Positions 9,071 to 19,691 are shown, counted from the first letter of the stretch. The stretch is DNA of 64,000 nucleotides from Flavobacterium sp. 123 (GCF_003634825.1 NZ_RBXD01000001.1:642501-706500); one strand, 5' to 3'. Notes: generated from the letters alone by a model not told the origin. A program made the numbers and translations.

Positions 9071-11335
9071 TTAAGCTTTCCCAGCAGCAATCAAGTTTAA
9101 TGCTGAACCAGCTACGAACCAACCAATTTGTCCTTCATTGTACGTATGGTTTGCCAAGATAATATCTTTAGTTCCATCAGCATGAACAAATTCTATCGTT
9201 AATGGTTTTCCTGGAGCAAAATCAACTAAATCTGTGAAGTTGATCACATCATCTTCCTGAATTTTATCATAATCTGCTTCATTAGCAAATGTTAATCCTA
9301 AAAGCCCTTGTTTTTTAAGGTTTGTTTCGTGGATACGAGCAAATGATTTTACCAATACCGCTTGAACACCTAAGAAACGAGGTTCCATAGCCGCATGCTC
9401 ACGAGAAGATCCTTCGCCATAGTTATGGTCACCCACAACAATTGATGGTACTCCAGCCGCTTTGTAGGCGCGAGCAACTGCAGGAACCGCATCATATACA
9501 CCCGTCAATTGGTTTTTAACTGAATTTGTTTTTTCAGTAAAAGCATTTACCGCTCCAATCAACATATTATTCGAAATATTATCTAAGTGACCGCGGAAAC
9601 GCAACCAAGGACCAGCCATAGAAATATGGTCTGTTGTACATTTTCCAAAAGCCTTAATTAATAATTTAGCTCCTGTAATATTTTTACCATCCCAAGCATC
9701 AAATGGTGCTAAAAGTTGTAATCTGTCTGAAGTTTCACTTACCAAAATTTGAACACCTGAACCATCTGCTGCTGGCGCTTGGAATCCTGCATCTTCTACA
9801 GCAAATCCTTTTTTAGGTAATTCATCACCAAAAGGCGCAGTCAATTTCACCTCTTCTCCATTATCATTGATTAATGTATCCGTCAAAGGATTGAAATCCA
9901 AACGACCCGCAATGGCTAAAGCAGCCACCATTTCTGGAGAAGTTACAAAAGCGTGTGTATTTGGGTTACCATCGGCACGTTTAGAAAAGTTACGATTGAA
10001 AGAGTGAACGATTGTATTTTTCTCCCCTTTATCTGCTCCTGCTCTATCCCATTGTCCAATACATGGTCCACAAGCATTGGTAAATACTTTGGTTCCCATT
10101 TTTTCGAAAGTAGCAATAATTCCATCTCTTTCGATTGTATATCTAATTTGTTCCGAACCTGGATTGATACCAAACTCCGCTTTTGGACTAATTCCTAATT
10201 CAACCGCTTGGTTTACGATTGACGCAGCACGAGCCATATCTTCATAAGAAGAGTTGGTACAAGAACCTATTAAACCCCATTCTACTTTAATTGGCCATCC
10301 ATTAGCAGCAGCTTCCGCTTTCATTTTAGAAACTGGTGTACCACGGTCTGGTGTAAAAGGGCCATTAATGTGTGGTTCCAATTCAGAAAGATTAATTTCA
10401 ATAACTTGATCAAAATATGTATCTGGATTAGCGTATACTTCTGGATCGGCAGTTAAGTATGATGCTACTCTATCGGCAGCATCAACCACGTCTTGACGAC
10501 CGGTTGCAGAAAGATATCTTCTCATGGACTCGTCATAACCAAATGTAGAAGTGGTAGCACCAATTTCGGCTCCCATGTTACAAATAGTTCCTTTTCCAGT
10601 ACATGACATTGAAGTAGCTCCTTCTCCGAAATATTCAACAATAGCACCTGTTCCTCCTTTCACGGTAAGAATATCGGCTACTTTAAGAATTACGTCTTTT
10701 GGTGCCGTCCAACCCGATAATTTTCCAGTTAATTTTACCCCTATTAATTTTGGAAATTTCAATTCCCACGACATTCCCGACATTACATCTACCGCATCGG
10801 CACCACCAACACCGATTGCCAACATTCCTAATCCGCCAGCATTTACGGTATGAGAATCCGTACCAATCATCAAACCTCCTGGAAATGCATAGTTTTCCAA
10901 AACGATTTGGTGAATAATTCCTGAACCTGGTTTCCAAAAACCAATTCCATATTTATTGGATACCGAAGAAAGGAAGTCAAAAACTTCTTTTGATTGTGTA
11001 TTGGCTGCAGCTAAATCAAATTCGGCACCATTTTTAGCCAAAATCAAGTGATCACAGTGGACCGTTGTTGGAACAGCAACCGTTTTCTTTCCAGCGTGCA
11101 TGAATTGCAACAATGCCATTTGAGCAGTTGCATCTTGACAAGCAACTCTGTCTGGAGCAAAATCTACATAATCCACACCTCTTTTAAAAGTTTGGGTAGG
11201 TTGCCCTTCCCAAAGGTGATTGTATAAAATTTTCTCTGTCAATGTAAGTGGACGTCCAACCAACTCACGTGCTTTGTCTACACGAGCTGTCATATTTGCG
11301 TACACTTTTTCGATCATTTCTATATCAAAAGCCAT
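9071..11335 (-). CDS. Aconitate hydratase (mitochondrial-type)
   Basis: TCA-cycle enzyme that isomerises citrate to isocitrate through a [4Fe-4S] cluster. With 754 residues it has the length and order of mitochondrial aconitase rather than AcnA (about 890) or AcnB (about 860-930). Cluster ligands are the Cys in [11 protein letters not shown] and the two Cys of [10 protein letters not shown]. The C-terminal swivel domain contains [15 protein letters not shown] with the substrate-binding Ser/Arg. It lies directly downstream of acnB in the same direction, but a strong terminator separates the two, so it probably has its own promoter near 11340-11400. The type is clear; a dedicated gene symbol is avoided because naming differs between groups. 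Confidence 0.95.
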   Translation of the reverse strand: MAFDIEMIEKVYANMTARVDKARELVGRPLTLTEKILYNHLWEGQPTQTFKRGVDYVDFAPDRVACQDATAQMALLQFMHAGKKTVAVPTTVHCDHLILAKNGAEFDLAAANTQSKEVFDFLSSVSNKYGIGFWKPGSGIIHQIVLENYAFPGGLMIGTDSHTVNAGGLGMLAIGVGGADAVDVMSGMSWELKFPKLIGVKLTGKLSGWTAPKDVILKVADILTVKGGTGAIVEYFGEGATSMSCTGKGTICNMGAEIGATTSTFGYDESMRRYLSATGRQDVVDAADRVASYLTADPEVYANPDTYFDQVIEINLSELEPHINGPFTPDRGTPVSKMKAEAAANGWPIKVEWGLIGSCTNSSYEDMARAASIVNQAVELGISPKAEFGINPGSEQIRYTIERDGIIATFEKMGTKVFTNACGPCIGQWDRAGADKGEKNTIVHSFNRNFSKRADGNPNTHAFVTSPEMVAALAIAGRLDFNPLTDTLINDNGEEVKLTAPFGDELPKKGFAVEDAGFQAPAADGSGVQILVSETSDRLQLLAPFDAWDGKNITGAKLLIKAFGKCTTDHISMAGPWLRFRGHLDNISNNMLIGAVNAFTEKTNSVKNQLTGVYDAVPAVARAYKAAGVPSIVVGDHNYGEGSSREHAAMEPRFLGVQAVLVKSFARIHETNLKKQGLLGLTFANEADYDKIQEDDVINFTDLVDFAPGKPLTIEFVHADGTKDIILANHTYNEGQIGWFVAGSALNLIAAGKA

Positions 11336-11395
11336 AATATAAAGTGTTTTTTTGTTATTCCGTTTTGAACATTACAAGGTACAAAAAAATTGAGT

Positions 11396-11431
11396 ACAAA
11401 AAAAAGCCTGAGTCATTAGACTCAGGCTTTT
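11396..11431 (-). terminator. Terminator of acnB
   Basis: A 13-bp stem (AAAAGCCTGAGTC with GACTCAGGCTTTT) with a four-base loop and T-run on the minus strand, right after acnB. Confidence 0.87.
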
Positions 11432-11457
11432 AAACTATAATTAACTAATTATGTGAA

Positions 11458-14229
11458 TTATTTAACTAACAACTTATGTGAAGGTGCAAACTTAGTAAGG
11501 TTAATACCTTCTACCGCCGTTTTATATTCTTCTATTGTTGGAGTTCTACCAAGGATGGTAGATAATACCACAACCGGTGTAGACGAAAGTAAAGATTCTC
11601 CTTTTTTGCCTTCAGTATCTTCAACAACTCTTCCTTGGAAAAGACGTGTAGAAGTTGCCATTACCGTATCACCTTTGGACGCTTTTTCTTGGTTACCCAT
11701 ACAAAGGTTACAACCTGGACGTTCTAGATACAACATGTTTTCATATGAAGTTCGTGCCGCAGCTTTAGGAACATTATCGTCAAATTCGAAACCAGAATAT
11801 TTTTGTAAAATTTCCCAGTCGCCTTCTGCTTTTAATTCATCAACAATATTATAAGTAGGAGGAGCTACAACTAGTGGCGCTTTGAACTCTACTTTACCTT
11901 CTTGCTCATCAATATTTTTAAGCATATGCGCTAGAATTTTCATATCTCCTTTGTGAACCATACAAGATCCGATAAACCCAAGATCTACTTTTTTAACTCC
12001 TCCATAGAAAGACAATGGTCTAATCGTATCGTGCGTATATCTTTTAGAAACATCAGCATTATTAACATCTGGATCTGCAATCATTGGCTCAGCAATTTGA
12101 TCTAAATCAATAACAACTTCAGCATAATACTTAGCGTTTGCATCTGGTCTTAAAGCTGGTTTCTCACCTGATATAATCTCAGCAATTCTCTTATCAGCAA
12201 TAGCAATCAAACCTTTCAGCACTTGATTTTTATTATCCATTCCTTTGTCAATCATGATCTGGATTCTACCTTTCGCCATCTCTAGAGATTCAATCAAGGT
12301 ATAATCTTCAGAAATACAGATAGACGCTTTTGCTTTCATTTCTGCAGTCCAATCCGTAAACGTAAACGCTTGATCCGCATTCAGCGTTCCTAAATGAACC
12401 TCAATAATTCTTCCTTGGAATACATTCTCTCCACCGAATGTTTTAAGCATTTGAGATTGTGTAGCATGAACCACATCACGGAAATCCATATACCCTTTCA
12501 TATCTCCTTTGAAAGTCACCTTCACAGATTCTGGAATTGGCATTGAAGCTTCACCAGTAGCCAATGCAAGAGCAACTGTTCCTGAGTCAGCACCAAAAGC
12601 AACACCTTTTGACATTCTTGTATGAGAGTCTCCACCGATGATGATAGCCCACTCGTTTACAGTAATATCGTTAAGCACTTTATGAATAACATCAGTCATT
12701 GAGTGATAAACGCCTTTCGGGTCACGAGCTGTGATCAAACCGAAGTCGTTCATAAATTTCATTAATCTAGGAATATTTGCCTTAGATTTATTATCCCAAA
12801 CTGAAGCAGTATGACAACCTGATTGGTAAGCACCGTCAACAATTGGAGAAATCACAGTAGCAGCCATAGACTCTAATTCCTGTGAAGTCATCAAACCAGT
12901 TGTATCTTGTGAACCAACAATATTTACGGTAACACGAACATCAGAACCAGCATGTAAAACTTTACCTGGAGTTGTTCCAACCGCATTTGCATTGAATATT
13001 TTTTCTACAGCTGTAAGACCTTGTCCTTCGACAGAAACTTCTTTTGACGGAGCATATACAGGTACAATATCAATACCAAGAGTCTTTGAAGCAAATGTTT
13101 GCAATTTTTTTCCAAATACAATTGCGTATGAACCACCCGCTTTAATGAATTCCATTTTCTGCGGAGTGAATGCTTTAGAGATGTCAATTAATTCTTTGTC
13201 TCCGTTATATAATTTTTTTGATTTCGTATTAATTGTAAGAACCGTTCCTGTTGCCACAGAATATACTTCTTCTAAAACTGGATCACCACTTTCATTACGA
13301 ACTACTTCACCATTAGCGTCAGTCTTTTTTACCCAGTTTTTAAGATCAAGACCAATACCACCAGTTACATCAACTGTTGTAAGGAAAATTGGCGAAATAC
13401 CGTTTGTTCCAGCAACAATTGGCGCAAAATTTACAAACGGAACATAAGGACTTGCTTGTTTACCTGTCCAAAGTGCCACGTTATTTACACCTGACATTCT
13501 TGAAGAACCAACTCCCATTGTGCCTTTTTCAGCAATTAACATTACCGATTTGTCTGGATGTTGTGCTTGTAATGCTTTAATTTCGGCTTGCGCTTCAGGT
13601 GTAATCATACATTTACCATGCAATTCACGATCTGAACGCGAGTGTGCTTGGTTTCCTGGAGAAAGTAAATCTGTAGAAATATCTCCTTCACCTGCAATAA
13701 AAGTTACAACTTTGATTTCTTCTTTTACATCTGGAAGTTTCGTAAAGAACTCTGCTTTCGCATAACTCTCTAAAATTTCTTTTGCTATTGCATTATCACT
13801 TTTAAATGCGCTAACTAAACGATCTGTATCTGCCTCATAAAGATATACTTGTGTTTTAAGAACTGCTGCTGCTTCTTTTGCAATTGCAACATCATTTCCT
13901 AATGCCAAATCAAGAAGTACTTCAATTGAAGATCCCCCTTTCATGTGAGATAATAATTCTAAAGCAAAAGCAGGTGTGATTTCAGCAACTACTGATTGAC
14001 CTAGAACGATTTCTTTTAAAAATTTAGCTTTTACATTAGCAGCAGGAGTAGTTCCTGGCACAACATTATAAATAAAGAAATTAAGAGAATCTCCTCTATA
14101 TTCGTTATTCAAATCTTTGATTTGTTCAATGATTTCGCTTAACAATTCTGCACCATCAATTGGCTTCGGGTTAAGACCCTGATTTTTTCTTTCTTCAATC
14201 TCTTGGATGTAATCCTTATAAGTATTCAT
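11458..14229 (-). CDS. acnB: Aconitate hydratase B (bifunctional, also 2-methylisocitrate dehydratase)
   Basis: 923 residues with the AcnB order: an N-terminal HEAT-like domain (about residues 1-160), then the swivel domain, then the [4Fe-4S] domains. Cluster Cys are seen in LGFIGSCMVHKGD and in ERPGCNLCMGNQ. Known AcnB enzymes serve the TCA cycle and can hydrate 2-methyl-cis-aconitate in propionate breakdown; no prp genes are near, so the second role is only possible. It has its own terminator and a probable upstream promoter at 14319-14326, hence is separate from the second aconitase. E. coli AcnB is shorter (865), the excess here being spread over the first half. Confidence 0.96.
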   Translation of the reverse strand: MNTYKDYIQEIEERKNQGLNPKPIDGAELLSEIIEQIKDLNNEYRGDSLNFFIYNVVPGTTPAANVKAKFLKEIVLGQSVVAEITPAFALELLSHMKGGSSIEVLLDLALGNDVAIAKEAAAVLKTQVYLYEADTDRLVSAFKSDNAIAKEILESYAKAEFFTKLPDVKEEIKVVTFIAGEGDISTDLLSPGNQAHSRSDRELHGKCMITPEAQAEIKALQAQHPDKSVMLIAEKGTMGVGSSRMSGVNNVALWTGKQASPYVPFVNFAPIVAGTNGISPIFLTTVDVTGGIGLDLKNWVKKTDANGEVVRNESGDPVLEEVYSVATGTVLTINTKSKKLYNGDKELIDISKAFTPQKMEFIKAGGSYAIVFGKKLQTFASKTLGIDIVPVYAPSKEVSVEGQGLTAVEKIFNANAVGTTPGKVLHAGSDVRVTVNIVGSQDTTGLMTSQELESMAATVISPIVDGAYQSGCHTASVWDNKSKANIPRLMKFMNDFGLITARDPKGVYHSMTDVIHKVLNDITVNEWAIIIGGDSHTRMSKGVAFGADSGTVALALATGEASMPIPESVKVTFKGDMKGYMDFRDVVHATQSQMLKTFGGENVFQGRIIEVHLGTLNADQAFTFTDWTAEMKAKASICISEDYTLIESLEMAKGRIQIMIDKGMDNKNQVLKGLIAIADKRIAEIISGEKPALRPDANAKYYAEVVIDLDQIAEPMIADPDVNNADVSKRYTHDTIRPLSFYGGVKKVDLGFIGSCMVHKGDMKILAHMLKNIDEQEGKVEFKAPLVVAPPTYNIVDELKAEGDWEILQKYSGFEFDDNVPKAAARTSYENMLYLERPGCNLCMGNQEKASKGDTVMATSTRLFQGRVVEDTEGKKGESLLSSTPVVVLSTILGRTPTIEEYKTAVEGINLTKFAPSHKLLVK

Positions 14230-14571
14230 AATAGAAATCTTTTCAATGTTAAAGGCATATCCCCTTGATCAAATCAAAATCAAATGCCATAATAAATAGG
14301 TGTTTTTATTTTTGTACGCAAACTTATGAATTAAAGATGAGAATTAAAAAAAATTTAATAGAACTCCGCTTTTTAAAAATTATTATTGCAAAATAATAAA
14401 TTACACTACATTTAATTACGGAAATAGTAGATTTTTACTGTAATATTAAATAATTAACAACGCCAGAACTCCTTTCTAACAAAGTCGGAATTTATTGTTA
14501 CACATTAAGAGACGCTATAATGTATAATTGTAAGTAAAAACTTTCTTTTTTACAAGTCTTAATTACTACAA
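14230..14571. other. 342-bp A+T-rich intergenic stretch before acnB
   Basis: Holds the probable acnB promoter and the 3' end of the moxR transcript. A loose hairpin near 14525-14560 could end moxR transcription but has a bulge and no clean T-run. No ORF, RNA gene or repeat was recognised. Confidence 0.5.
14319..14326 (-). promoter_or_regulatory. Possible -7 box of the acnB promoter
   Basis: TAAGTTTG on the minus strand fits TAnnTTTG, about 90 bases before the acnB ATG. No TTG at the expected spacing. Confidence 0.4.
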
Positions 14572-15525
14572 TTAAATAAGTTTTTCAATAATCATTTCTT
14601 CAGTAATGCCTTCAGCATCGGCTTTGTAGTTTTTGATAATTCTATGACGGAGAATTCCAATTGCTACGGCTTTTACATCTTCAATGTCTGGAGAAAATTT
14701 TCCATTAAAAGCAGCATTGGCTTTGGCAGCCAAAATTAAATTTTGAGAAGCTCTTGGACCAGCTCCCCAATCCAAATAATTTTTAACAAATTCATTTGAC
14801 AATGGATTATCTGGTCGTGTTTTACTTACTAAGGTCACCGCATATTCTATCACATTATCCGCTACTGGAATCCTACGAATTAAATGTTGGAAATCAATAA
14901 TTTCCTGAGCTGTAAATAAAGGATTTACAGTATTCTTTATGTCCGATGTAGTTTGTTTAACTACTTGAACTTCTTCTAAAAATGATGGATATTCAAGTTT
15001 TACCGCAAACATAAAACGATCTAACTGTGCTTCAGGCAAAGGATAAGTTCCTTCTTGCTCAATTGGGTTTTGAGTAGCTAAAACAAAATAAGGAAGATTA
15101 AGCTTGTAATTCTCACCCGCAATGGTAACGGAACGTTCTTGCATCGCTTCAAGCAAAGCAGCCTGAGTTTTTGGAGGCGTTCTGTTTATTTCATCCGCTA
15201 AAATAATATTTGAAAAAACAGGTCCTTTTATGAATTTAAAATGTCGATTTTCATCTAATATTTCACTCCCTAATATATCCGAAGGCATCAAATCAGGGGT
15301 GAATTGTATTCTTTTAAAATCCAATCCCAAAGCCTGCGCTAGCGTATTTACCATTAATGTTTTCGCCAGTCCAGGAACACCAACTAATAAAGCGTGTCCT
15401 CCTGAAAAAATACAAAGTAAAATTTGATCCACAACCGCATCTTGACCAACAATGATTTTGGCTATTTCATTTTTTAACTCATTGCGTTTTTGAACTAAAC
15501 TATGTATTGCTGCTACGTCAGACAT
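14572..15525 (-). CDS. MoxR-family AAA+ ATPase
   Basis: 317 residues. Walker A is GVPGLAKT (near residue 60), Walker B ILADEINRTPPKTQAALLEAM follows with the MoxR-specific NRTPPKTQ segment, and sensor residues lie in ATQNPIEQEGTYPLPEAQ. MoxR ATPases act as chaperones in assembly of VWA-domain and metal-cofactor complexes. The usual partners (DUF58 and VWA/Bat genes) do not follow: the next gene downstream is acnB after 342 bp. It stands between a SurA-like gene and acnB as a single unit, so its client is unknown. Confidence 0.93.
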   Translation of the reverse strand: MSDVAAIHSLVQKRNELKNEIAKIIVGQDAVVDQILLCIFSGGHALLVGVPGLAKTLMVNTLAQALGLDFKRIQFTPDLMPSDILGSEILDENRHFKFIKGPVFSNIILADEINRTPPKTQAALLEAMQERSVTIAGENYKLNLPYFVLATQNPIEQEGTYPLPEAQLDRFMFAVKLEYPSFLEEVQVVKQTTSDIKNTVNPLFTAQEIIDFQHLIRRIPVADNVIEYAVTLVSKTRPDNPLSNEFVKNYLDWGAGPRASQNLILAAKANAAFNGKFSPDIEDVKAVAIGILRHRIIKNYKADAEGITEEMIIEKLI

Positions 15526-15544
15526 TTCGAAAGTATTTTAAAGT

Positions 15545-15587
15545 AAAAAGAGTTAGCATTATGACTTCATAAAACTAACTCTTTTTA
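15545..15587 (-). terminator. Terminator of the SurA-like gene
   Basis: AAAAAGAGTTAG pairs perfectly with CTAACTCTTTTT across an 18-base loop, T-run on the minus strand, 15 bases after the stop codon. Confidence 0.75.
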
Positions 15588-15602
15588 TTTATTTAATAAA
15601 AA

Positions 15603-17012
15603 TTATTTTTTCAACCAATTGTTTGTGAAAGTACAATCTCTATATTCACCAACAATTTTAATATAGGTTTCTTTAATTTTTTCATCAAACCATTTTCCGA
15701 TAGTCTTGATTTGTTTTTCTTTCAATGCTAAGTCTTTAATTTTAATATAATCCTTACCATAATCAGCCGTGTGTTCGTCGATTCTATTTGTTACAGTGAT
15801 AATCTTAAACTTTTTCTTTCCTTGTTGTTCTTCATCCATGAATGGAGCTGAAATTTCATTTTCTTTCAAATTAGAAACTTGCGCATACAAACTCGGATCC
15901 ATTTTTGTCAACTCAAAACGAGTATCTTGTGTTTTTGGATTAATTAAAGCACCACCGTTAGCTTTTGTTTCTTTCTCATCAGACATCGTTCTAGCTGCTT
16001 CTGCAAAAGTAATTTCTTTATCCTCAATTCTTTTTTTGATTAACGCAATTTTTTCTTTTGCCTCTTTCAATGCTTCTTCGGATACTGTTGGCGCTATTAA
16101 TATATGACGCAATTCTATTTCTTGTCCTTTTATCTTTTCAACATAAATAATATGAAACCCAAATTCAGTTTCAAAAGGAGCTGAAATTTCACCTTCTGCT
16201 AAACTAAAAGCCACATCTTTAAACTCTTTAACAAAAGGAGTTTTTCTATTCATTTTATAATATCCTCCATTTGATCTTGAACCTGGATCTTGAGAATACA
16301 AAACTGCTTTAGTAGCAAAACTTGACCCTTGTTCGATGTCTTTTTTGAAGCCATTTAGTTTATCAATAACTTTTTGTTTATCCGCATCAGAAACTTTAGG
16401 TGTAACAACAATTTGAGCTACTTCCATCTCTGCACCAAAAACTGGTAAGTCTGCAACAGGAATAGTTTTGAAAAAATTACGAACTTCTTCTGGAGTTATT
16501 TCTACAGCATCAATAATCTTTTTTTGCATTTCAGAAGTCAACTTTTGCTCTTTAAGAATATCAAAGAAATACGTTTTAAACTCTTCTTCATTATTCTTTT
16601 TATAATATTGAATTACTTTTTCCATAGAACCTATTTGTTCTACCATATAATTCAATCTATCTGTCATCATGCTTTTTACCTCGGCATCAGTTACTTTAAC
16701 ACTATCTTGAATAGCTTGATGTGCATACAATTTGTCTTCTAACAATTTTCCTAGCATTTGACATCTTGTAATATCTTTCACAGAACCGCCTTGGCTGGAA
16801 ATTTCTAAATACGATTTATCAATATCAGAATCTAATATGATGTAATCCCCAACAGTAGCAATAACGCCATCAACTTTTAGTTTTTGCTTTGGAGCCGTTT
16901 GATTTACCGCAACAGTTGTATTGTCCTTTATAATTTCTTGCGCACTACTTGTAGTAATTGAAAAAAGTACAAGAAAAAAAGCAAGTACAATTCTGTTTAA
17001 CATGGATTTCAT
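15603..17012 (-). CDS. SurA-like periplasmic peptidyl-prolyl isomerase
   Basis: Outer-membrane-protein chaperone/foldase of 469 residues from the chosen start. A signal peptide starts at the ATG at 17012 or the one at 17003 (MLNRIVLAFFLVLF, ending SSAQ); the ATG at 17033 would put an unlikely polar leader in front. Residues about 40-190 form the N-terminal SurA chaperone region (VDGVIATVGDYIILDSDID). Two parvulin (PpiC) domains follow: the first around VAQIVVTPKVSDAD to GFHIIYVEKI, the second from ELRHILIAPTVSEE. The second is degenerate around the usual active-site pattern, as in many SurA relatives. Located in the periplasm. Confidence 0.92.
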   Translation of the reverse strand: MKSMLNRIVLAFFLVLFSITTSSAQEIIKDNTTVAVNQTAPKQKLKVDGVIATVGDYIILDSDIDKSYLEISSQGGSVKDITRCQMLGKLLEDKLYAHQAIQDSVKVTDAEVKSMMTDRLNYMVEQIGSMEKVIQYYKKNNEEEFKTYFFDILKEQKLTSEMQKKIIDAVEITPEEVRNFFKTIPVADLPVFGAEMEVAQIVVTPKVSDADKQKVIDKLNGFKKDIEQGSSFATKAVLYSQDPGSRSNGGYYKMNRKTPFVKEFKDVAFSLAEGEISAPFETEFGFHIIYVEKIKGQEIELRHILIAPTVSEEALKEAKEKIALIKKRIEDKEITFAEAARTMSDEKETKANGGALINPKTQDTRFELTKMDPSLYAQVSNLKENEISAPFMDEEQQGKKKFKIITVTNRIDEHTADYGKDYIKIKDLALKEKQIKTIGKWFDEKIKETYIKIVGEYRDCTFTNNWLKK

Positions 17013-17442
17013 CGGTATTGATTTTAATAACATTTCTTGAAATTTATTTTATTTAGTATCATAAATAGCCTTGATTTACTACTCAAGTTTTCATTTATGA
17101 AGATTCTGAAAATTTTGTCAAATATACATTTAAACATTGAAGAAAAAGAATTGTTTTTACAAACTCAATTCCACTACATTCTTCTCAGCTATAACGAACA
17201 AAAATAGCAATTCAATTACATAATACAAGTTTCCCACTTACTATTAACAAAAAATTATAAAGCATTTACTACCCTATTTTAAAATGCAATTCTAATTTTG
17301 ATTTCAATCCAACAAAATGCCCCACAAAAACCTATCAATACTCTAGATGATGCATTTCAAAACATAGCAAATAAACAGCCTAAGTATTTATTTTTAAATC
17401 GCATTTATAAATAGTACTTTTGCAAACTATTTGATAATAAAT
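17013..17442. other. 430-bp intergenic region between the SurA-like gene and prfC
   Basis: Divergent region that must hold both promoters. The only box recognised is the prfC -7 element. No ORF, hairpin or repeat of note was seen; the stretch is very A+T-rich. Confidence 0.5.
17415..17422 (+). promoter_or_regulatory. -7 box of the prfC promoter
   Basis: TACTTTTG fits TAnnTTTG. Transcription would begin near 17428, which rules out the in-frame TTG at 17431 and supports the ATG at 17443 as the prfC start. Confidence 0.55.
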
Positions 17443-19032
17443 ATGAGCTTTTTAAAAGAAATACAACGCAGAAGAACTTTTGGGATTATTTCACATCCCG
17501 ATGCCGGTAAAACAACATTAACTGAAAAACTACTTCTTTTTGGTGGTGCAATTCAGGAAGCTGGTGCAGTTAAAAACAATAAAATAAAAAAAGGAGCAAC
17601 AAGTGATTTCATGGAAATTGAACGTCAGAGAGGTATTTCGGTATCGACTTCTGTTTTGGCCTTTAATTACAAAGAAAAAAAAATAAATATTCTTGATACG
17701 CCTGGGCACAAAGATTTTGCTGAAGATACTTTCCGAACTTTAACTGCTGTCGATAGTGTTATTGTTGTAATTGACGTTGCCAAAGGAGTTGAGGAACAAA
17801 CAGAAAAATTAGTTGCTGTATGTAGAATGCGAAAAATTCCTATCATCGTATTCATCAACAAATTAGACCGTGAAGGAAAAGATGCTTTTGATCTAATGGA
17901 CGAAGTGGAGCAAAAACTAGGTTTAACAGTTACTCCATTGAGTTTCCCAATAGGAATGGGATATGATTTCCAAGGAATTTACAACTTATGGGAACAAAAC
18001 ATCAACCTATTTAGTGGAGATAGTCGAAAAAACATAGAAGAAACTATAGCTTTTTCAGATGTTAAAAATCCAGAATTAGAAAAAATTATCGGTCAAAAAC
18101 CGGCTGATAGATTACGTGAAGAATTAGAATTAATTGATGAAGTTTATCCTAAATTTGATCGCCAAGACTATTTAGACGGTAAAATACAACCTGTGTTTTT
18201 TGGTTCTGCCTTAAATAATTTCGGAGTACGAGAATTATTGGATTGCTTTGTTGCTATAGCTCCATCGCCAAGACCAAAAGATTCTGAGACTCGTTTAGTT
18301 GATCCAACCGAAGAAAAAATGTCTGGTTTTGTGTTTAAAATCCACGCCAATATGGATCCAAAACACAGAGATAGATTAGCTTTTATAAAAATTGTTTCTG
18401 GTACTTTTGAAAGAAACAAACCATATTACCACGTTCGTCAAAAAAAGAATTTGAAATTTTCTAGTCCAAATGCTTTCTTTGCAGAGAAAAAAGAAATTGT
18501 AGACATCTCCTATCCTGGAGATATTGTAGGATTACACGATACTGGAAATTTCAAAATTGGAGATACGCTAACCGAAGGAGAAATAATGAGTTTTAAAGGA
18601 ATTCCAAGTTTTTCTCCAGAACATTTCAGATACATTAATAATGCTGATCCGATGAAAGCGAAACAACTTGACAAAGGAGTAGATCAGTTAATGGATGAGG
18701 GAGTTGCGCAATTATTTACGCTAGAGATGAATAATCGTAAAGTTATTGGTACTGTTGGAGCACTTCAATATGAAGTAATTCAATATCGTTTAGAACATGA
18801 ATATGGTGCAAAATGTACGTATGAAAATTTCCCTGTTCATAAAGCGTGTTGGGTTAAACCGGATGATGCTAAAAACGAAGAATTCAAAGAGTTCAAACGT
18901 ATCAAGCAAAAGTTCTTAGCTAAGGACAAATACAATCAACTTGTTTTCTTAGCTGATTCTGATTTTACGATTCAAATGACGCAAAACAAATATCCAAGTG
19001 TAAAATTATTTTTCACTTCAGAATTCGAATAA
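17443..19032 (+). CDS. prfC: Peptide chain release factor 3
   Basis: GTPase that removes RF1/RF2 from the ribosome after peptide release; 529 residues, the usual length. The start MSFLKEIQRRRTFGIISHPD aligns with known RF3 N-termini. G1 is HPDAGKTTL, G3 LDTPGHKDF and G4 INKLDRE; an EF-G-like domain II starts near residue 290 and the RF3 C-terminal domain ends the protein (KLFFTSEFE). It is a single gene with its own promoter and terminator. EF-G and BipA are excluded by length and by GGAIQEAGAVK after G1. Confidence 0.96.
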   Translation: MSFLKEIQRRRTFGIISHPDAGKTTLTEKLLLFGGAIQEAGAVKNNKIKKGATSDFMEIERQRGISVSTSVLAFNYKEKKINILDTPGHKDFAEDTFRTLTAVDSVIVVIDVAKGVEEQTEKLVAVCRMRKIPIIVFINKLDREGKDAFDLMDEVEQKLGLTVTPLSFPIGMGYDFQGIYNLWEQNINLFSGDSRKNIEETIAFSDVKNPELEKIIGQKPADRLREELELIDEVYPKFDRQDYLDGKIQPVFFGSALNNFGVRELLDCFVAIAPSPRPKDSETRLVDPTEEKMSGFVFKIHANMDPKHRDRLAFIKIVSGTFERNKPYYHVRQKKNLKFSSPNAFFAEKKEIVDISYPGDIVGLHDTGNFKIGDTLTEGEIMSFKGIPSFSPEHFRYINNADPMKAKQLDKGVDQLMDEGVAQLFTLEMNNRKVIGTVGALQYEVIQYRLEHEYGAKCTYENFPVHKACWVKPDDAKNEEFKEFKRIKQKFLAKDKYNQLVFLADSDFTIQMTQNKYPSVKLFFTSEFE

Positions 19033-19053
19033 TTCATTTCTGTCCATAAAAAC

Positions 19054-19087
19054 AAAAAACGCTAATTAAAAAATTAGCGTTTTTTTT
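19054..19087 (+). terminator. Terminator of prfC
   Basis: AAAACGCTAATT and AATTAGCGTTTT form a 12-bp stem with a four-A loop, followed by eight T. The A-run on the left would also serve the converging small gene. Confidence 0.87.
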
Positions 19088-19108
19088 ATGTCTGTACTTT
19101 ATTTCAGA

Positions 19109-19462
19109 TTATGCTAGAGAGCTTTCAAAATCAACTGCTTTTTTCAAGAAAGCTTTAATCAATAATCTATTAGGGGCCATACCTGAAGTCATGATTTGTT
19201 TTTTTGCATTTGTTCTATCAGAAGTAATTGTAGTTGCATTTGGATCTTGTTTAGAACCCATAAACCAAAGAACAAAATTGATGCTTGTAGATGCAGAATT
19301 AGTATCCTCTTTACGAACTACATTTGTATCTAAAGCATTAACTACTTTATTATCAGTTGGTGTTTGACCAAAAACTAAGGTATTAGATAATAAAAGAAAT
19401 GCAAACAAAACTAAAGTCTTTGCTATCTTGTTAGTATCTGTTATTAAAGTAAAATAGTTCAT
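19109..19462 (-). CDS. Small exported protein of unknown function
   Basis: 117 residues that I do not recognise. A hydrophobic segment at about residues 15-32 (KTLVLFAFLLLSNTLVFGQ) looks like a signal peptide with cleavage after FGQ. The mature part of about 85 residues is polar, with TPTDNK and SSTSIN-like stretches and a segment NFVLWFMGSKQDPNATT. No Cys, no repeats, no known motif. It is monocistronic between prfC (converging) and the DUF3467 gene. Codon use and the signal peptide suggest a real gene. Confidence 0.75.
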   Translation of the reverse strand: MNYFTLITDTNKIAKTLVLFAFLLLSNTLVFGQTPTDNKVVNALDTNVVRKEDTNSASTSINFVLWFMGSKQDPNATTITSDRTNAKKQIMTSGMAPNRLLIKAFLKKAVDFESSLA

Positions 19463-19654
19463 CTTGTTTTTTTTTCAAATGATAAATTCGTTCATCATTT
19501 ATTCTGGTACGAATCTATATCATAAGAGTAGTAGTAAAAAATATTTTCGATGAATCACCATTAAACACGATTAAGCTACATATTTATAGCTTTTTATTTG
19601 GTATAAAAGCACCTGAAAATCATTTGGATAAAAAAACTAACAAACTTAAATCCA

Positions 19655-19684
19655 ATAAAAAAGGCTCCATTTCTGGAGCCTTTT
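19655..19684 (-). terminator. Terminator of the DUF3467 gene
   Basis: AAAAGGCTCCA and TGGAGCCTTTT form an 11-bp stem with a four-base loop and T-run on the minus strand, just past the stop codon. Confidence 0.83.
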
Positions 19685-19691
19685 AATATAA

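Noticed and set aside
10551..10937. Overlapping ORFs of 72-100 codons on both strands in the aconitase gene
   Set aside because: Shadow frames of a strongly conserved coding region; low-complexity Pro/Arg-type translations.
13005..13765. Small ORFs on both strands within acnB
   Set aside because: They overlap an intact, highly conserved gene and show no independent support.
17431..17442. TTG start giving four extra residues on prfC
   Set aside because: It lies only about three bases from the predicted transcription start, and the ATG at 17443 aligns with known RF3 N-termini.
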